A stretch of DNA of 64,000 nucleotides from contig CAWFHL010000001.1 of the NCBI GenBank assembly GCA_963815645.1, forward strand, positions 1,736,001-1,800,000, in the 5' to 3' direction. Below, in pieces: positions 15,184 through 23,831 of the stretch; the stretch's first letter is position 1; each line of letters begins with the position of its first letter. The notes under the pieces were generated by a model. That model had not been told where the DNA came from. It made no database searches and saw only the letters and a program-made list of their open reading frames with translations. The translations under genes were made by a program, and so were the position numbers. This DNA comes from JBBRHQ01 sp963815645. GTDB lineage: Bacteria; Actinomycetota; Thermoleophilia; Solirubrobacterales; 70-9.

Positions 15184-18097
15184 CTACTGAGCGGCGGCGT
15201 GCGCCACCGCGCTGTGACCGGCCTCCTGGTGCAGCGCCCTCTCGTCGTCGTGCGTGATCGCCGGCTTCAGGTCGAACGTGACCCGCTTGACTTTGCCCGT
15301 GAACTCGTATGGCGCCTTGTCTTCGTAGTCGCGATCGACGACCAGGCCGTTGTCGCGGCCGATATCCATGCCGGCGTAGCTAGTGAACGTAACCGGGACG
15401 GTCTGGGGCATCTCGCCCTCGCCGACCTTCTCGTCGTTGACGAATAGCGAGACCTGGCCGCCACTGCCCGGCTTTGTCTCCTTGGCCTCGAACAGCATCT
15501 TCACGCTCACGTCGCCGCTGGGTAGCTTCTTGGACGCCTTCTGCTTGTAGGTGTCGACGCCCAGCAGGGAGTAGGTGTGGCGGAGGATGCCGTCTTCGTC
15601 CACCCAGAGGCCGAAACCGCCGATGAAGTCGGCCATCGCCACGATCACCCCCTCGGCGCCGCGCTCAGGCACCTCGAGATCCGCCTCGATAGCGTAGGAG
15701 CGCCCGTAGATCCTCGGGATCATGCCCCAGGTGACGTTCTGGACGCCACCGGCGAAGCTGAACCGTGTCTGGGTGGGTAGCGGAGGCAGGATGCCGTAGA
15801 GGGCCGAGACGCCGGCCATCAGCGGCAGCACCCGGTTGCGCTCGGCCTCCTTCCACCACAGCTCCTGCAGCTCCATGACCTTCTCGGGATGCTCGGCCGC
15901 GAGGTCCTTTGCCTGCGAGAAGTCGCTTCGCAGGTCGTAGAGCTCCCAGCCGATGTCGCGGTCGGGGTCCCAGTCCGAGTCGGGCCCGAAGGGGCCGAGA
16001 GTCTCGGGAGAGAGGTCCCAGGGAAGCCGGTCGGGTCTCGAGGCCGCCCACCAGCCGTCCTTGTACATGGCGCGGCTGGCGAACATCTCGAAGTACTGCG
16101 TGGTGTGGCGCTCCTCGGCCGCGGCGTCGTCGAGGGTGTAGAGGAAGCTGGTGCCGTCCATCGGCTCCTGGTCGATCCCGTCCACCTGCTCGGGTTCGGG
16201 AATGCCCGCCGCCTCGAGAATGGTCGGCCCGATATCGATCACGTGGGTGAACTGCGTGCGGTTCTCCTGATCGGGCTTGAGCCGATCCGGCCAGGCGACG
16301 ACCATCGGGTCGCGGGTGCCGCCGAGGTGGCTGGCGGACTGCTTGCCCCATTGGAACGGCGCGTTGACCGCGTGGGCCCAGGCCGCGGCGCAGTGCGGCG
16401 CGGTGTCGGGGCCGCCGAGCGCATCGATGCCGCCGTACTGCTCGATCAACTCGGTCTGCTGCTTGGGATCCAGGACCAGGCCGTTCAGGAACGTCAGCTC
16501 GTTGAAGGAGCCCGTCGTGGTGCCCTCGAGGCTGGCGCCGTTGTCGCCCCAGATATAGAAGATCAGTGTGTTGTCGAGGTCTCCCAGCTCCTCGACCGCG
16601 TCGAGCAGGCGCCCGATGTTCCAGTCGGCGTTCTCCTGGAAGCCGCAGTAGACCTCCATCTGGCGGGCGTAGAGTGCCTTCGCTGTGTCGTCGAGCGAGT
16701 CCCACGCGGGGAAGGCGTCGGGACGCTCGGTCAATTCGGTGTCCTCGGGGATGATCCCGAGCTTCTTCTGGCGCTCGAAGGTGGCCTGGCGCAGCTTGTC
16801 CCAGCCGTCGTCGAACTTGCCCTTGTACCTGTCCGCCCACTCCTTGGAGACGTGGTGGGGGGCGTGGGCACAGCCGGTCGAGTAGAACATCATCCACGGC
16901 TTGTCCTGGTCCTGGGCGCGGACGCCTTGCAGCCAGTCGACGGCGTTGTCGGTGAGGTCGTCGGGGAAGTAGTACTCGCTCGTCGCCCTCGCCCTCGGGC
17001 ACCCCGACGATCGTGTCGTCCCGGGTGATGATCGGGTCGTACTGGCCCGAGGCTCCGGAGAGGAATCCCCACCAGCGATCGAAGCCCCATGACTTCGGCC
17101 AGTGGTCGAACGGCCCCGCCGCGCCCTGGACGTTATTCGGGGTCAGGTGCCACTTGCCGAACCCGCCCGTCACATAGCCGTTCTCGGAAAGGATGCGCGG
17201 CAGCCCCGCGCAGCTCTTGGGCTTCGCCGCGGTGTAGCCCGGGAACGGGCCCGGGTACTCGGCGATCGAGCCGAAACCGACGCGGTGCTGGTTTCGCCCG
17301 GTCAGCAGCGCGGCGCGCGTCGGCGAGCAGACCGCTGTCACGTGGAAGCGGTTGTAGGTCAACCCCATCTCCTGCACCCGGGTGAAGTTCGGGGTGCTGA
17401 TCGGGCCGCCGAAGGTGTCGGGGGCGCCGAAGCCGGCGTCGTCGATCAGAACGATGAGAACGTTTGGGGCCTCATCCGGCGCCTTCGGCCCCGGGATCAT
17501 CGACCAATCGGCCACCGAGTCCCTGAGCGTGCGGCCCATCGTGCCGCCGAAGCTGCGGTCGGGAATCGGCAGCACGGTCCGATCCGGGTTGAACTTGCCC
17601 ATCGCCTCGGCGAGGCCTTCCCTCAGCGCTCGGGTGCCCTTCGCGTCGGTTTCGACCACGGACTTGATCGGTGCGCCGGGGAGCGCCTGCTCGACCGCGA
17701 GCCGCTGGGAGTCGTCGAAGACGGCGATGATCCCGGCCGAGCCCGGCGGCAGATTCTCGCCGATCTTGTCGTGGATCCCGTTCGCAACCCGGTGATCGAC
17801 GAACTTGCCGACGACGCCGCCCGCGACCGCCCCGATCGCGACCGAGGCGAGCATCGGCGGCGCGAGCAGGCCGACGGCCAGCCCGACGCCTCCGCCCCAA
17901 CCCGCGCCCTTGCGACCCAGGTGGTCGCCGGTCTGGCGCACGGCGACGTTGCCGTCCTCGTCGTGCGTGACAAGGATGACGCCCTCGACCTCGACCTGCT
18001 TATCCCCGACCCGGGCGAGCAGCCCCTCGAAGTCCTTCGTCGCCTCCTCGATGCCCTGGTAGCCGGCGACGAGCACGTCGGTGTTGGCGTCAGCCAT
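15184..18097 (-). CDS. Arylsulfatase with N-terminal DUF1269 domain, frameshifted
   Basis: The N-terminal ~230 residues form a DUF1269-type domain with a glycine-rich hydrophobic segment (GVGLAVGLLAPPMLASVAIG). A sulfatase domain follows: metal Asp pair in VLIDDAGFGAPD, the formylglycine motif CSPTRAALLTGRNQHR, GKWHLTP and WGDNGASLEG. A C-terminal beta-sandwich begins near RFSFAGGVQNVTWG. The reading frame changes once, at about 16976-16985, between VPEGEGDE and YYFPDDLTDNAV. This is either a one-base sequencing error or an inactivating mutation. Both halves are otherwise free of stops and well conserved. The ATG at 18097 has GGAG upstream. The FGE next door would activate it. Confidence 0.85.
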
Positions 18098-18171
18098 CTT
18101 CCTGATCTCCATTTCGGTCTGGGGAAAGTCGACTCGTAGCATCGCAGCAGAAGCGGTGCGGGCGCCCCGAC

Positions 18172-18342
18172 CTGCTTGCCAGCTCCGAGCGCGAGGAGCT
18201 GAAGCGGCTGCGCGGCGAGAACAAGGAGCTGTGCTGGGCCAACGAGATCCTCAATCGGCCTGGTTCTTTCCCCTTCGAGCTCGACCCGACCCGACCGAAG
18301 AAGTCTCCGTCAAACCCGGCCTGGCTCGAGTCGTTGTCCTGA
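18172..18342 (+). pseudogene. IS3-family OrfA fragment
   Basis: A 56-codon open stretch reads LLASSEREELKRLRGENKEL, then WANEILNRPGSFPFELDPTR. This is the leucine-zipper end of an IS3-family OrfA (typically ERERLKRLRRENRELR...EIL...FFA). No helix-turn-helix part and no OrfB are present. It is an isolated fragment between the sulfatase start and the beta-propeller gene. Confidence 0.6.
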
Positions 18343-18373
18343 TGGTGTGATGACACCAAGGGTGGACGGTCGG

Positions 18374-19424
18374 TCACTCCACGGATACCCACACGGAACC
18401 GCCGAGGTAGCCGATGTCCGTCGGTCCCGTGTCCCTCTCGAAGTTCCCGAGGGCTATGGACATGCTGAGCTGATTGGTGGATGGGTCGATTGCCAGGAGG
18501 CCGGTCTCGGTCGTAACCCAAACCAAGCCACCGCCGAAGCCAGTACCCCGGAGACGCCCGCCGACAACGATCTTTGCCATGACCTTCAGCGTCTCGGGGT
18601 CGATCCGCCAAACCTCGCCGCTTGCGTCGCCGAGCCAGAGGGATCCGGCCCCGGCTGCGAGCGCAAGCGGCAGAGGACCGGCCGGGACGTCGGCCGTCTT
18701 GCCCGATCGCTGATCGATCCGGGTAACGCTCCGCTCTCCCATCGCGATGATCCACAGATAGCGATCATCGAGAAGAGGTGGCAGGACGTCGTGGCCAAGG
18801 GGGAACCTCTCGAGCACCATCCCTGTGTTGGGGTCAAGGCGCCAGAGGCTGTGCGGCTCGGCTGGGCTCACCCACCCGAGGGACAGTGAGCCAAACCGAT
18901 TTCGTCCCGATGCCCAGGAATCCCGCGTCCCGCAGAGCGAACAGCGGCTTCGGCCCCAGGGCGAAGGAGATCTCCGTCTGCCCGGTCGCGCCGTCGAGTC
19001 GCGAGACCACGTTTCCGTCGCGGGCGAGCCAGAGATCGCGATTGTCCGACGCAATGCCGACCACCACCCCTCGGCGGACGGTCCTCGCCTCGTTCGACGA
19101 CGGCTCGACCCGAGAGAGGGTGCCGTCACCCAGATTGAGGGTCCAGATCCGACCCGACGCCACCGCTAGGAGCAAAGGGTCAGGACCGACGGGCACCACC
19201 GCCTCCACAGCACCCGTTTCCGCGTCCACCCGCACCACCGTCGCATGCCCAACCACATGATCGCGGCTCGCGCTCACTTTCGCGATCGTTTCCTGACCGC
19301 CGCTCGAGTTGCGGTCAATGGTTCCCTCGCCGGAGCCACCGCAGGCGGAAATGAAGCCTATGAGACAGACAACCGCCACTAGCCTCCAGGCGATCCACGA
19401 CCGCATGCGGTAGAGCGCCGCCAC
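18374..19424 (-). pseudogene. Beta-propeller (YncE/Vgb-like) lipoprotein, frameshifted
   Basis: The N-terminus has a lipoprotein signal (VAVVCLIGFISACGGSG). Repeated blades follow, of the type GRIWTLNLGDGTLSRVEPSS, DLWLARDGNVVSRLDGATGQ, SLWLGDASGEVWRIDPETL and LVWVTTETGLLAIDPSTN. These are typical of YncE/streptogramin-lyase-like propellers. The frame changes once between 18865 and 18895: SVWLTVPRV continues as PAEPHSLWRLDPNTG in another frame. Either it is a sequencing error or the gene is dead. About 345 residues would result if repaired. A ligand-binding or surface role is the most that can be said. Confidence 0.7.
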
Positions 19425-19483
19425 ACGGCAAGTTTGTCACCCTGAACCACTGCTCGAATAGGATCCCGGTCGTTGATCCACGG

Positions 19484-19511
19484 CTGGCACCACTGGCGAA
19501 GGTGGTGCCAG
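19484..19511. other. Perfect 10-bp stem-loop
   Basis: CTGGCACCAC and GTGGTGCCAG enclose an 8-nt loop. It lies between the beta-propeller gene start and the HNH/mazEF fossils. No T-tract follows and no function is evident. Confidence 0.45.
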
Positions 19512-19549
19512 TCCAGGTCGACGATTGGCCGCCTGCGGCCGCGGGCAGG

Positions 19550-19640
19550 GTCGCCGTGAGATCGTATTCGCCCGTTACGGCCGCGTCTGCGCCCATTGCG
19601 GCGCACCTGCCATCGATATCGACCATCGACCCCGGTTGCA
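19550..19640 (+). pseudogene. HNH endonuclease fragment
   Basis: About 30 codons read VFARYGRVCAHCGAPAIDID then HRP. This is the start of an HNH domain: a CxxC zinc pair followed by the D-H of the catalytic motif. The remaining part, which should hold a second CxxC and Asn/His, is lost as the sequence passes into mazEF remnants. Confidence 0.5.
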
Positions 19641-19682
19641 GCGGGCGCACGAGGGCGCAGGTTGGCCAGCGAGTCGTCTCCG

Positions 19683-20072
19683 CCGCGCGAGACCTGGGAG
19701 GCGACCCTCATCGACGGCCTGGCCGAGCTTTGACCGAGGCGGGTCAGGGCGAGGTTTGGTTCTGACGAGCTTGATCCGACCCGTGGGCGCGAACAGGCTG
19801 GCCGTCGCCCTGTTGCGGTGATCTCCGTCGACCAGCTCGGAACCGGGCCGAGCGGACTCGCAATCGTCGTGCCGCTGACGACGACGCCCCAAGACAATCC
19901 GATTCGTCCGCAGATCGATCCGCCCAAAGGCGGCCTTCGGGAGCGAAGCTGGGCGTTGCCTGCCATGGTTCGCTCGATGGATCGCTCCCGGCTGGTGGAC
20001 AGATGGGGAAGGCTGCCGCCGGCCACGGTCGATCAGATCGCCGCAAGCGTTCGGCTGCTGATCCGGACCTGA
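19683..20072 (+). pseudogene. mazEF toxin-antitoxin fossil
   Basis: The end of a MazE-like antitoxin (RETWEATLIDGLAEL, stop at 19731-19733) is followed by a MazF-type endoribonuclease. MazF reads EVWF, a shift of one base, ELDPTRGREQAGRRPVAVIS, then the frame VISVDQLGTGPSGLAIVVPL ending in TVDQIAASVRLLIRT at 20072. The toxin is complete except for the +1 shift near 19760-19770, and the antitoxin has lost its N-terminus. Positions 19793-19868 are repeated exactly at 57176-57251. Confidence 0.7.
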
Positions 20073-20110
20073 GGTGGGCCCGGCGCTCCGGCGCACTGGA
20101 GGATGAATGC

Positions 20111-20258
20111 TGTTGCTCGAAAACTGGCGCAATTCGAGGCGCACTTAGGTCTACCGGGGGTTCGAATCCCACCCCCTCCGCCTCAAGAAGGCTGCGCAGC
20201 CGACTTTGAGTTGTTGATCCACTAGCCCGCCATCATGGCGAAGGCGCTTGATCATTCG
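20111..20258 (+). repeat. tRNA-Ser-derived dispersed repeat, copy 6 (internal deletion)
   Basis: The 5' module (TTGCTCGAAAACTGGCGCAA, TTCGAGGCGCA) is joined directly to the variable arm and T-arm of the tRNA half (TTAGGTCTACCGGGGGTTCG), so the anticodon arm is deleted. The hairpin CTCAAGAAGGCTGCGCAGCC...TTGAG and the conserved tail to GATCATTCG follow. It ends just before the acyl-CoA synthetase fossil. Confidence 0.8.
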
Positions 20259-20266
20259 TTGGTCGT

Positions 20267-20642
20267 GTGGTCAGCGATCCTGTTTTCGGGCCGGTGCTCG
20301 CCTGTGGTGCAGGCGGGACGCAGGCCGACCTGCTGAAGGACATCACCGTGAGAATCTGCCCCCTTGACCGCGCACGAGGCTGACGAGATGATCCGTTCGC
20401 TGGCGATCTATCCTCTGCTGACCGGCTTTCGCGGAGCACCCGAGGCCGACCTCGAATCGCTCCAGGGACTGTTGTTGCGAATTGCCGCGATGGTCGACGC
20501 TCACCACGAGATCGTCGAGCTCGACCTCAACCCGGTGATGGCCGGGCCGCCCGGGGCCCTGGCGGTCGATGCGAGGATCCGTGTCGAGGAGGTTCCGCCG
20601 CCGCGGCCGTGGCCCAGCACCTGGAAGATCGACGACGCCTGA
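20267..20642 (+). pseudogene. C-terminal fragment of an NDP-forming acyl-CoA synthetase
   Basis: The sequence reads DPVFGPVLACGAGGTQADLL, KDITVRICPL, then after a frameshift TAHEADEMIRSLAIYPLLTG and VELDLNPVMAGPPGALAVDA. This is the end of the ATP-grasp (beta) region of acetate-CoA ligase (ADP-forming)/Pat-type synthetases. Everything upstream is missing, and copy 6 of the dispersed repeat takes its place. One internal frameshift lies near 20360. Confidence 0.75.
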
Positions 20643-20661
20643 GGTCGGCCCAGGGCAGCCT

Positions 20662-21042
20662 TCATCCTTCCCCGGTCGCCGAGCGAAGACTGCTAGCTGG
20701 GGCATCGGGCCCCGTGCGAGGGGCCAAGACTTTGAGCAGGTCACCGATCTCTAGCTCTTGGACGAGTGGGTGCCGGAGAGGCAGCTCCTGCTGGACCGTG
20801 TAGCGGTTTCGTCGGCCAACCCGGTCACGCAAAATGTAGCCCTCCTCGACCAGGTCAGAGACGACCTTGTGAGAGGCACGCTCAGTGATACCCACGGCGG
20901 TGGCAATGTCCCGCAGGCGAATGCCGGGGTCATGGGCGACGCACAGTAGAACGTGGGCGTGGTTGGTCAGAAAGTCCCAGTGACTGGTCGGCGACCCCCC
21001 GGACTTTACGTCACCTCTATCTTTTCTTGAATTAGACTTCAT
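20662..21042 (-). CDS. Winged-helix (MarR-like) transcriptional regulator
   Basis: This 126-residue protein has a winged helix: HVLLCVAHDPGIRLRDIATA, recognition helix TERASHKVVSDLVEEG and wing YILRDRVGRRNRYTVQQELP. It starts at the ATG at 21042 and diverges from the DoxX/alcohol dehydrogenase unit. An AT-rich inverted repeat overlaps its start, suggesting self-regulation and control of the divergent genes. The inducer is unknown. Confidence 0.8.
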   Translation of the reverse strand: MKSNSRKDRGDVKSGGSPTSHWDFLTNHAHVLLCVAHDPGIRLRDIATAVGITERASHKVVSDLVEEGYILRDRVGRRNRYTVQQELPLRHPLVQELEIGDLLKVLAPRTGPDAPASSLRSATGEG

Positions 21043-21109
21043 GAATCAATGATACATTCAGTCAATCAGTCTCTCAGAAACCGGCGCCCACAAAAACCGG
21101 CGCCCACAA
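21042..21109. promoter_or_regulatory. Divergent control region with inverted and tandem repeats
   Basis: The interval between the regulator and doxX-like genes holds an inverted repeat TGAAT-N9-ATTCA (21042-21060) in an AT-rich patch. A perfect tandem duplication of a 16-bp unit (AAACCGGCGCCCACAA) covers 21078-21109. The inverted repeat is a candidate operator for the winged-helix protein. The role of the tandem repeat is unknown. Confidence 0.5.
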
Positions 21110-21122
21110 ACCCGGAGGACCC

Positions 21123-21722
21123 ATGGCCCCAACTACGCAAGCTCCACCTCGACCGCCCCCGGCGAACGGCGCGTCGGCACCTGACGCGGCGGCCCGAGCC
21201 ACCGACTCGGCCACGACAGGTCAAGCTGCAAACGGCGATCGGCCGTTTGTGCGCTACCTCTGGGCGGTGACTCGGCTCTGCATGGGCTGGGTGTTCCTAT
21301 GGCCGTTCTTCGACAAGATGTTCGGTCTCGGCCATGAGACTGCCTCGGCCGATGCGTGGATCAACGGAGGCAACCCCACCGAAGGCTTCCTCTCCGGTGC
21401 TGTTGGTCCCTTCTCGGGGATCTACCACAGCATCGCCGGCGCCGGCGCCGTCAACGTTCTGTTCATGGCGGGCCTGCTCGGGATTGCGGTTGCGCTCCTA
21501 CTCGGGATCGCGATGAAGCCGGCCTGCATCGCAGGCGCCACGTTGGTCATGCTCATGTGGAGTGCGGCCCTGCCACCGCAGAACGATCTCTTCATGGACG
21601 ACCACGTCATTTACGCGCTGCTGCTGATCGGCCTTGCCGCGGTTGGAGCCGGGAACACCCTCGGCCTCGGAAAGCGCTGGGCCCGGACGGGCTTGGTCCG
21701 ACGGTACGGCTGGCTCGCCTGA
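21123..21722 (+). CDS. DoxX-like membrane protein
   Basis: This 199-residue protein has a hydrophilic ~40-residue N-terminus and four membrane helices, among them VTRLCMGWVFLWPFFDKMFG and VLFMAGLLGIAVALLLGIAM. It matches DoxX/DoxD-type proteins (a quinone-linked oxidoreductase subunit in some archaea, otherwise of unknown or redox-stress-linked role). A good GGAGG precedes the ATG at 21123. It is probably co-regulated with the divergent winged-helix gene. Confidence 0.8.
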   Translation: MAPTTQAPPRPPPANGASAPDAAARATDSATTGQAANGDRPFVRYLWAVTRLCMGWVFLWPFFDKMFGLGHETASADAWINGGNPTEGFLSGAVGPFSGIYHSIAGAGAVNVLFMAGLLGIAVALLLGIAMKPACIAGATLVMLMWSAALPPQNDLFMDDHVIYALLLIGLAAVGAGNTLGLGKRWARTGLVRRYGWLA

Positions 21723-21764
21723 ACGTAACGCAGATCTCAGGCTGCAATGCCTGAGAGAACGAAT

Positions 21765-21797
21765 CGAAGGGGGCCTCCCAGCGTGGGGGCCCCTTCG
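21765..21797 (+). terminator. Strong hairpin after the DoxX-like gene
   Basis: Arms CGAAGGGG and CCCCTTCG (extended by GCC/GGC pairs) form a stable stem 43 nt after the stop codon. It is probably a terminator or attenuator before the dehydrogenase gene. No clear T-run follows. Confidence 0.5.
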
Positions 21798-21836
21798 AGG
21801 GCGGCGCACTAGCACTATCTGAAAGAGGGGACCCCG

Positions 21837-21881
21837 ATGAAAGCAATCGCGACCCACGCGACCGCAAGCAGGCTCGCATGA
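21837..21881 (+). CDS. 14-codon leader ORF before alcohol dehydrogenase
   Basis: A short frame (MKAIATHATASRLA) starts at 21837 after a GAGGGG ribosome-site-like sequence, and its stop overlaps the dehydrogenase ATG (ATGA). Its first codons mimic the dehydrogenase start (MKAL), so it could be a duplicated start or a translational coupling leader. Expression is unproven. Confidence 0.4.
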   Translation: MKAIATHATASRLA

Positions 21882-23002
21882 AGGCACTCGTCTATCAGGG
21901 CCCCGGTGAGCGGACCTGGGACACCGCTGATGATCCAGGCATCATCGATCCGACCGACGCCGTCGTGCGGATTGACACCTCGACGATCTGCGGCAGCGAT
22001 CTGCACATCCTCAGGGGCGATGTGCCGGAGACAAAGCCAGGAACCGTACTCGGCCACGAAGCGGTGGGAACAGTCCAGGAGGTCGGCGCCAGCGTCACCA
22101 CGCTCGTGCCTGGTGATCGTGTGCTGGTGTCATGCATCAGTGCCTGCGGGCGCTGCCGATTCTGCAGGGAAGCCCAATACGGCCAGTGCCTCGGGGGTGG
22201 CGGTTGGATTCTCGGTCACCTGATCGATGGGCTGCAGGCCGAGTACGCTCGGACACCGTTCGCGGACAACTCGCTTTACAAGGTGCCCGAGGCGCTGAGC
22301 GACGAACAGGTTCTCTTTCTGGCGGACATTCTTCCCACTGCCTACGAGGTCGGTGTGCTCAACGGCGTTGTCGGTCCGGGGGACGTCGTGGCAATCGTCG
22401 GCGCCGGCCCGATCGGCCTCGCAGCCGCCCTCACCTCGGGACTGATGACGCCGAGCCGGATCGTCCTGGTCGATCTCGACGACGGCCGCCTTGAGCGTGC
22501 GGGTCAGTTCGGCGCCGACACCACCGTCAACAACAGCCGGGAGGATGCACGCGCCCGAATCATGGAGCTGACCCACGGCCTCGGCGCCGACGTCGCGGTC
22601 GAGGCGGTCGGCTCGCCGCAGACGTTTGAGCTCGCCACCGAGCTGATCCGTCCCGGTGGGCGGGTGGCCAATATCGGCGTTCACGGGCAATCGGCGACCC
22701 TGCATCTCGAGACGCTGTGGATCCGCAACGCCACCATCACAACGGGGCTTGTCGACACCTCAACGATCCCCCAACTGATGAAGCTGGTAGCCCGTGGGCG
22801 TCTGGACCCGACCGTTTTCGCCACCCATCGCTTTGCTCTGGACGACACGATGGAGGCCTATGACACGTTTTCCAACGCCGCGTCAACGGACGCGCTGAAG
22901 GTCGTGCTTCATGGTTCCGAGACCACGGCCCGCGCGCTGGACGACTTCGTTGAAGGAGTTCCCAAGGACGTTCCCACAGCCGCTCTCACTGGCCGGAATT
23001 AG
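21878..23002 (+). CDS. Zinc-dependent alcohol dehydrogenase (MDR family)
   Basis: This 374-residue medium-chain dehydrogenase has catalytic zinc ligands in TICGSDLH and VLGHEAVG. Four structural zinc cysteines lie in CISACGRCRFCREAQYGQC. The NAD(P) Rossmann fold is AIVGAGPIGLAAAL, with an acidic residue after IVLVDLDD suggesting NAD. The extra C-terminal ~25 residues are unconserved. Substrates are alcohols/aldehydes and are not assignable. The gene follows the DoxX-like gene and a 14-codon leader. Just after it comes repeat copy 7. Confidence 0.9.
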   Translation: MKALVYQGPGERTWDTADDPGIIDPTDAVVRIDTSTICGSDLHILRGDVPETKPGTVLGHEAVGTVQEVGASVTTLVPGDRVLVSCISACGRCRFCREAQYGQCLGGGGWILGHLIDGLQAEYARTPFADNSLYKVPEALSDEQVLFLADILPTAYEVGVLNGVVGPGDVVAIVGAGPIGLAAALTSGLMTPSRIVLVDLDDGRLERAGQFGADTTVNNSREDARARIMELTHGLGADVAVEAVGSPQTFELATELIRPGGRVANIGVHGQSATLHLETLWIRNATITTGLVDTSTIPQLMKLVARGRLDPTVFATHRFALDDTMEAYDTFSNAASTDALKVVLHGSETTARALDDFVEGVPKDVPTAALTGRN

Positions 23003-23035
23003 CTCTGGGCTGCGGTACACGCGAGATGAAGAGGA

Positions 23036-23171
23036 GTCTCGAAAACCGTTGGGCGTCGTAAGGCGCCTCGTGGGTTCGAATCCCACCCCTCCGCCTCAAG
23101 AAGACTGTGAAGCCGCCTTTGAGTTGTTGATCCACTAGCCCGCCGTCATGGCGAAGGCGCTTGATCGTTCG
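23036..23171 (+). repeat. tRNA-Ser-derived dispersed repeat, copy 7
   Basis: The tRNA-Ser(CGA) 3' half with type-B variable arm (23036-23094) is followed by the hairpin CTCAAGAAGACTGTGAAGCC...TTGAG and the conserved tail ending GGCGCTTGATCGTTCG. The 5' module is absent: the copy starts at the anticodon arm, 34 nt after the dehydrogenase stop. Confidence 0.85.
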
Positions 23172-23275
23172 CGCCCTCGCGATCAGCTGTCGAGTCGTCA
23201 TCGATTGAGAAGACGCGGATTAGCTCTCCGGCCCAGTGGACGGCTGACGCCGCCCCGAGGGACCTCACACGGGCT

Positions 23276-23794
23276 TCAGCCGGCGTCGCTTTTGAGTCTT
23301 GCCGTGGACCGAAGTCGGTGGATGAGCCCTTCGGCCGTGTTCGCGGACAGGTTGGCGAAGGCCATCCCTCGCGCTACGGCATCCACGGCGGCCCGTTCAT
23401 CTGGGCTGAGCTGATCGGCCGCAGCGGCCGCCAGATCAGCAGCGATCGGCCCGCGGAAGCGCGTTTCGGCTAGCCCCGCGGCGTAGGCCACGGCTGCCCC
23501 GCTCCGATCATCGAGAGCGCCCAGGTCGCCTAGGCCGATCGTCTGCAGATCCTCAGATGAGACGCCCGCGCGGCTCGCCATACGCTCATGCACGAAGGTG
23601 CAACCGCGGCAGGAGTTGACGCGGCTGACGGCGACCATAACCCGCTCGCGCAGCTGTGGATCGAGGCCGCCGCGAAGATACGCGCCGAACAAAGGCCGAG
23701 CCCGCCGCACGACACCGACAAGGTCGCGGATCGCCTCACTCGGCGAGACAAAGCTGCGAGGTGCTCGGTTGGGAGCAGAAACCACCACGTGCAA
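23276..23794 (-). CDS. AhpD-like / carboxymuconolactone decarboxylase family protein
   Basis: This 172-residue all-helical protein has the redox CxxC-H signature in VNSCRGCTFVHERMA, typical of AhpD-type alkylhydroperoxidases that pass electrons to peroxiredoxins. The ~70 C-terminal residues (LSPDERAAVDAVARGMAFAN) form a second helical part. The start is uncertain: a TTG at 23794 is the most upstream. It lies 37 nt downstream of the permease gene and may be co-transcribed. Confidence 0.8.
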   Translation of the reverse strand: MHVVVSAPNRAPRSFVSPSEAIRDLVGVVRRARPLFGAYLRGGLDPQLRERVMVAVSRVNSCRGCTFVHERMASRAGVSSEDLQTIGLGDLGALDDRSGAAVAYAAGLAETRFRGPIAADLAAAAADQLSPDERAAVDAVARGMAFANLSANTAEGLIHRLRSTARLKSDAG

Positions 23795-23831
23795 GATGAT
23801 CTCAAGCCGGAGCGCGAGCTGACGCGTCCGC

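Noticed and set aside
15889..17028. Long plus-strand frame (379 codons) opposite the sulfatase
   Set aside because: Its composition (Val/Gly/Arg-rich, no domains) and exact phase with the sulfatase codons show it is a shadow.
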